Shown piece after piece: positions 60,197-64,000 of a stretch of 64,000 bases of DNA; position 1 is the first letter of the stretch; the number at the start of each line of letters is the position of its first letter. Under the pieces are notes generated by a model. The model ran no database searches. It was given only the letters and a program-made list of their open reading frames with translations, and was not told the DNA's origin. Position numbers and translations under genes: made by a program. This DNA is from Cephalopachus bancanus. Its lineage: Eukaryota; Chordata; Mammalia; Primates; Tarsiidae. The stretch is taken from assembly GCA_027257055.1 (NCBI GenBank), contig JAPVLO010000384.1:930001-994000 (forward strand), given 5' to 3'.

Positions 60197-60493
60197 TACA
60201 CACTTTCTTTTTTTTTTTGAGTTGGAGTCTCACTCTGTCGCCCAGACTGGAGTGCAGTGGCCGCTCCTGGCTACTGCAGCCTCGACCTGCTGGGCTCTGG
60301 CGATCCTTCCGCCTCAGCCTTCCGAGTAGCCGGAATTACAGGCATGCGCTACCACGCCCAGCTGATTTTTTGATTTATTGTCTCACCGCCCAGGCGGGTC
60401 TCGAGCCCGCAGGCTCAGGCAATCCACTCACCTCAGCCTCCCAAAGGCACGGGATTACAGGCTGAGCCACCGAGCCCAGCACACTTTCTTAAT
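60197..60493 (-). mobile_element. Alu, reverse
   Basis: Body 60208-60480, with a small deletion in the middle (TTATTGTCTCACCGCCC). CACACTTTCTT on both sides. Confidence 0.94.
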
Positions 60494-60966
60494 ATAAGAA
60501 TCATTCTGTGCAGCTCAGAGATTTTTCCCTGCATTATTACTTGTATCTTAGGATGGAGGCATATAATCCACAGGAACACATGGGTGACGCTGACTGGAAT
60601 GTCATCTACAGTGGTCTTCCATCTCTTAAGTGTACTCTCCAGATTCTTCTCCCTTTGGCGATCAGGTAAAGACTGCAGGATTAAACCAAAAGGGATACTT
60701 GGGGCATCAGTAGAAGGAACAGATGGAATCTACCAAAAGCTGCTGGCACCAGGACACGCATGGAGAGAGGCAAGCATAGGGCCTTACAGTGACAGTTTTA
60801 ACGAGGATGAGAGTGACAGTGACTCAGGGACAGAGAACCCACATCCTCATCCACCCTCATTATTTTCTCAGAGAACTTTTGCTTAATCCTGGTGTGGGAG
60901 GACTCGAATAACCCCGTTCTACTGTAGAGCCAAAGTAGGTCAGCCTTCTTCTCAGGGCTCTTGACG

Positions 60967-61025
60967 CAGGACTGTTCCCTGTCTCACCTCCTCACAGGAC
61001 TGTTCCCTGTCTCACCTTCTCACCT
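60967..61025. repeat. 29-base tandem duplication
   Basis: AGGACTGTTCCCTGTCTCAC occurs twice, each followed by CTCCTCAC or CTTCTCAC. Confidence 0.93.
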
Positions 61026-61378
61026 CTCTCCAAGTCCATGGTAATACGTATGGCAAATGTAGAATAAATGGAACTAATCCTTCCTTGGTAAAAATAGGTA
61101 TAAGCTAAACACTAGCAAAGCACATGAACAGGTAAATTTTTGTTTTCTCTTCTAACTCTTAAAGGTGCCCATCTGCATGTATTTTGAAATGCAGATTTTT
61201 CTTTTTTTTAATGCTAGGAAGCAGTGTTTTATTAGCGCTGGCATGACTCAGTGGGCTAATGCTCCAAGGCACAGCAAACCGGAGAAAAAGGAGAGGGTTT
61301 TTTTTTTTAATAGTCCAAGAGATTTATTAAAGCTGTGGCCACAGGGGAAAAAGGGAAAGGGTCTGTGGCCATGGGGTT

Positions 61379-61478
61379 GGGGAGGGAGAGAGAGAAGGAG
61401 AAAGAGAGAGAGAGAGAGAGGGAGAGAGTGAGAGAGTGAGAGAGAGAAAAGGAGAGGGGGAGAGAGGGCGAAAGAGAG
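61379..61478. repeat. Purine (GA)-rich tract
   Basis: About 100 bases almost only of A and G on the plus strand. Confidence 0.92.
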
Positions 61479-62127
61479 TGTTAGTTTAGGTAAGGATGGG
61501 GGTTGGGTTGTATGGCTATACATTTTTCTTTGGAATTTGAAATGCAGATTTTTCTAAAATCATAAGCCACAACTGCTAAGAGCATCCATAAGATATGTTT
61601 GGTCCCAGCAAGTTACATATATTTCTTTCTCCATGCGGCGGAAGAGGTCATGATAGATGTTGCACATTATAAGAGCACAGTGGGTTGAATTTTATAGACA
61701 TTAAACCCAGCTTAAATGATGCTATTGAAAGATCTTCAGACATTGAATTCCCCCAGCACTCATTGTCTGAGCAGTAAGACACCCGGAAAGGAAGAGAGGA
61801 TGGTCAGCAGGGTCAGGGTTACAGAGAGAATTCAGTCGATGTGTGCAGAGGAAATGTGGTTGGAGCCATGAGGGGGAGGAACCTGTGATCTTTGGGAGAC
61901 CATTTCAGTAGAGGAGAGGGGAAGGAAGTCAGCTTGCAGAGATTTAGAGGGTAATTGGGCAGTGGAAAAGAGTCAGTGAGTGAAACTTCCCTTTAAATAG
62001 TCTAGCAGCAAAAGATGAGGGAGTAGTTTGATAAGCTAGTTGGGCCAAAGCTTAGGGGTTTTTTGTTGTTTGTTTAGAGGAAGAGAGGAAGTATGCTAGA
62101 GGTGTGTGTTTGTAGCACAGTTGAGGG

Positions 62128-62234
62128 TGGTGGGGGGAGAGAGAGAGAAAGAAGGAGAGAGGGGGGAAAGAGGGAAGAGGGGAGAGAGAGATGGGAGAGA
62201 GAAAGAGAGATGGGAGTAGGGGGGCAGAGAGAGA
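62128..62234. repeat. Second purine (GA)-rich tract
   Basis: A GGGGGGAGAGAG to GGGGGGCAGAGAG run with only a few pyrimidines, 650 bases past the first. Confidence 0.92.
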
Positions 62235-62480
62235 CCTGCTAGCACTAGATTTTGTTTGCTTAACAAGCACTTGCCTAAAAGGAAGTTTCTGAATTATCTC
62301 ATTTTTGTAGGACTCAAAGGAGCATGAAAACGCACAGGCATTTGCCCTGCATGGCAGGGGCACACAATCTAAAATGATTCAGTGCACACAGAGGTAATAA
62401 AATGGAGTTGCTAGTTCAGCACCTTTCATACGGCTACCAGATGAAAGATGTTAGCCAAAACATCATCAACTTAATAACAA

Positions 62481-62645
62481 ATATTTTTGAGTTCTAAGCA
62501 CTTTAGATGACTTTTTTCGATTTCTGGATTAACCTCATGTTGCATATGAGTAAACTAAAGTTCAGGCAGAATAAGGAAGTTCTTAAGATCTCACAGCTGA
62601 TAGTGATTTAAGCCCAGTCTCTGATCACAAGTTAGAATCTCAGAC
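62481..62645 (+). repeat. MIR-like element
   Basis: TTCTAAGCACTTTAGATGAC, then TTGCATATGAGTAAACTAAA and CACAGCTGATAG, in MIR order. Confidence 0.6.
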
Positions 62646-62907
62646 CCAGGAGCTGTCAATATGAAGAGTGAAGCTCATGACCCCAAGTCTCAAATAGAAA
62701 CTCAGCAAAAAGGCCACATTCCAGAGATGGCTACTACAATATTCAACACCTTTTGATTCCAACTGACATCAGAGTTTTAAAGATCAGCGTTATGAAGAAT
62801 AGAGATGGACATTCATTGGTGAAATGAGTGACTTGTATTAATTAGAAAATGGATGCTGAAAATGAGCACTCATTTTAGTGATATTAGTGATACTTAGAAT
62901 TTGTGAA

Positions 62908-63223
62908 TTGGTTAAAATATTTTTTGTTTTTGAGTTGGAGTCTCACTCAGTCGCCCAGACTGTAGTGAAGTGGCCGCTCCCGGCCACTGCAGCCTTGAGC
63001 TGCTGGGCTCCTGCAATCCTTCCACCTCAGCCTTCCAAGTAGCTGGAACTACAGGCACGCGCTACCACGCCGGTTAATTTTTGATTTATTGTAGAGATGA
63101 GGTCTCACCAAGTTGCCCAGGCGGGTCTCGAACCCGCGGGCTCAGGCAATTCACTCACCTCAGCCTCCCAAAGTGCTGGGATTACAGGCTGAGCCACCAA
63201 GCCCGGCTTGGTTAAAATATTTT
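62908..63223 (-). mobile_element. Alu, reverse, 16-bp target duplication
   Basis: TTGGTTAAAATATTTT lies on both sides of the Alu (about 62921-63207). Confidence 0.95.
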
Positions 63224-64000
63224 AGAAACAATTGCTGTCTTGGCATGAGGCTAATATGTCATTCTTCCCTTTTAGGATTAAGTTGGAAGCTTGATGCTCA
63301 ACTGTCCTGTTGCCCAGTCATATCTTTAAGGATTCTTACAACTGGTGATGACCATAAGGGCGTCTGAATCTTGCTTCTAAGAATGTTCTCACATCCATAC
63401 CAAATAAAATTTTTATGCAAGATGCTGTTGGAGGTATTCCAATCATATTTTTCTGAAGCCAAAGAAGGATTTCATTGGCCTTAACAGGCTAGATGATCGA
63501 TTTGAAGTCTGCTTACTAATACACGCAACTTTAATAATAGTTTGTATGTGTGAGAGACTTTTGTTCTTTTACTAAAACTTGGTAATAAGGGTATAGGAGA
63601 TTGGCTACCTCTCATTCACTTTCAACGATTAGTACCCACTGTAATTTACAAAAGTCATTGATGGGTATGTAACCAATCGGTTTTTAGATCAGTTTCACAC
63701 ATAACTTTGTTGGTTTTCTTTGCAACTTCATTTTCCCACTCTTACCCAAAACAACTCATCTTCCTCTTCAAATTCCCATCCTGATTGATGTCTCTTGCTC
63801 TTTCTATTTTTCCTCCCCCTACTTCACTCATCTGCCTTCTAGTTTTACTGAGAAAACAGGTGTGGTCAGATGGTCAGTCCTTCAGCACTCCTCATGTCAT
63901 CACCAACCTAACCATTAACCTGAATTTGATGTTCATCATAGCCGTGTGTGTTGTGTATGCCACTGCACAAATATATACCCAAAACCAATATAGAGTATTG
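63224..64000. other. Upstream intergenic, unique
   Basis: No gene or repeat recognised up to the window edge. Confidence 0.4.

Larger units (their letters stand above)
60494..62480. other. Upstream intergenic, unique with purine tracts
   Basis: A 100-codon plus ORF at 60584-60886 has an acidic, serine-rich end (FNEDESDSDSGTE) but no family match, and no promoter or splice context was seen. At 61307-61335 the minus strand has AATAAATCTCTTGG, a possible LTR poly(A) signal. No gene is called. Confidence 0.35.

Noticed and set aside
60584..60886. 100-codon frame with acidic serine-rich end
   Set aside because: No family match and no sign of splicing or promoter; kept only as a note.
61238..61270. 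tRNA-like SINE head (GACTCAGTGGGCTAATGCTC)
   Set aside because: Only about 30 bases resemble a tRNA-derived SINE A box, with no B box or tail.

Overview
This window is mammalian nuclear DNA with large introns and dense retroelements. It carries the 5' part of one recognisable protein gene, IMPG1 (interphotoreceptor matrix proteoglycan 1), on the minus strand. Four coding exons can be read with intact splice sites and phases: exon 1 (55076-55142, start codon and signal peptide), exon 2 (14848-15081), exon 3 (5895-6061) and a 29-base exon 4 (5595-5623). Together they encode about the first 165 residues. Intron 1 is about 40 kb, intron 2 about 8.8 kb, intron 3 is 271 bases, and intron 4 runs off the left edge. 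Bases 55143-64000 are the promoter side and upstream intergenic DNA. I found no other functional gene, tRNA, rRNA or CRISPR array.

The organism looks like a primate that is neither monkey, ape nor typical lemur. There are about 20 similar Alu elements of one distinctive type (left arm with CTCGGTGGCTCAGCCTG, middle with CTACAATAAATCAAAAAAT, right end with GACTCCAACTC), a few older AluJ-like copies, and no AluS or AluY. Young L1 copies share a lineage-specific 3' UTR ending in TTTATAATAAAA. A tarsier-type genome is my best inference; I could not run a repeat library.

Layout. 0-5.6 kb: intron 4 with an 18-bp-TSD L1. 5.6-6.1 kb: exons 4 and 3. 6-14.8 kb: intron 2 with L1 tails, Alus and a GT microsatellite. 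14.8-15.1 kb: exon 2. 15-39 kb: intron 1 with Alus, L1s, two mariner remnants, MIRs, a twin-primed L1 and a repeat-poor block (35.7-37.7 kb) that may hold regulatory DNA. 39-53.7 kb: one old L1, 5' UTR to 3' end, split by a 5.9 kb ERVL-like retroviral copy, a younger L1 and Alus. 53.7-55.5 kb: unique sequence, exon 1, and candidate NRL and CRX sites. 55.7-64 kb: an L1 tail with an interstitial telomere array, more L1, MIR and Alu copies, and purine tracts.

The most unusual structures are the retroviral copy arranged R-U5-internal-U3-R-poly(A), which looks like a retrovirus RNA copied by L1; a telomere array inside an L1 3' UTR that itself carries a telomere-like motif; a 70-bp near-perfect palindrome in an L1; and an Alu plus a polyadenylated LTR fragment placed next to each other at one target site.
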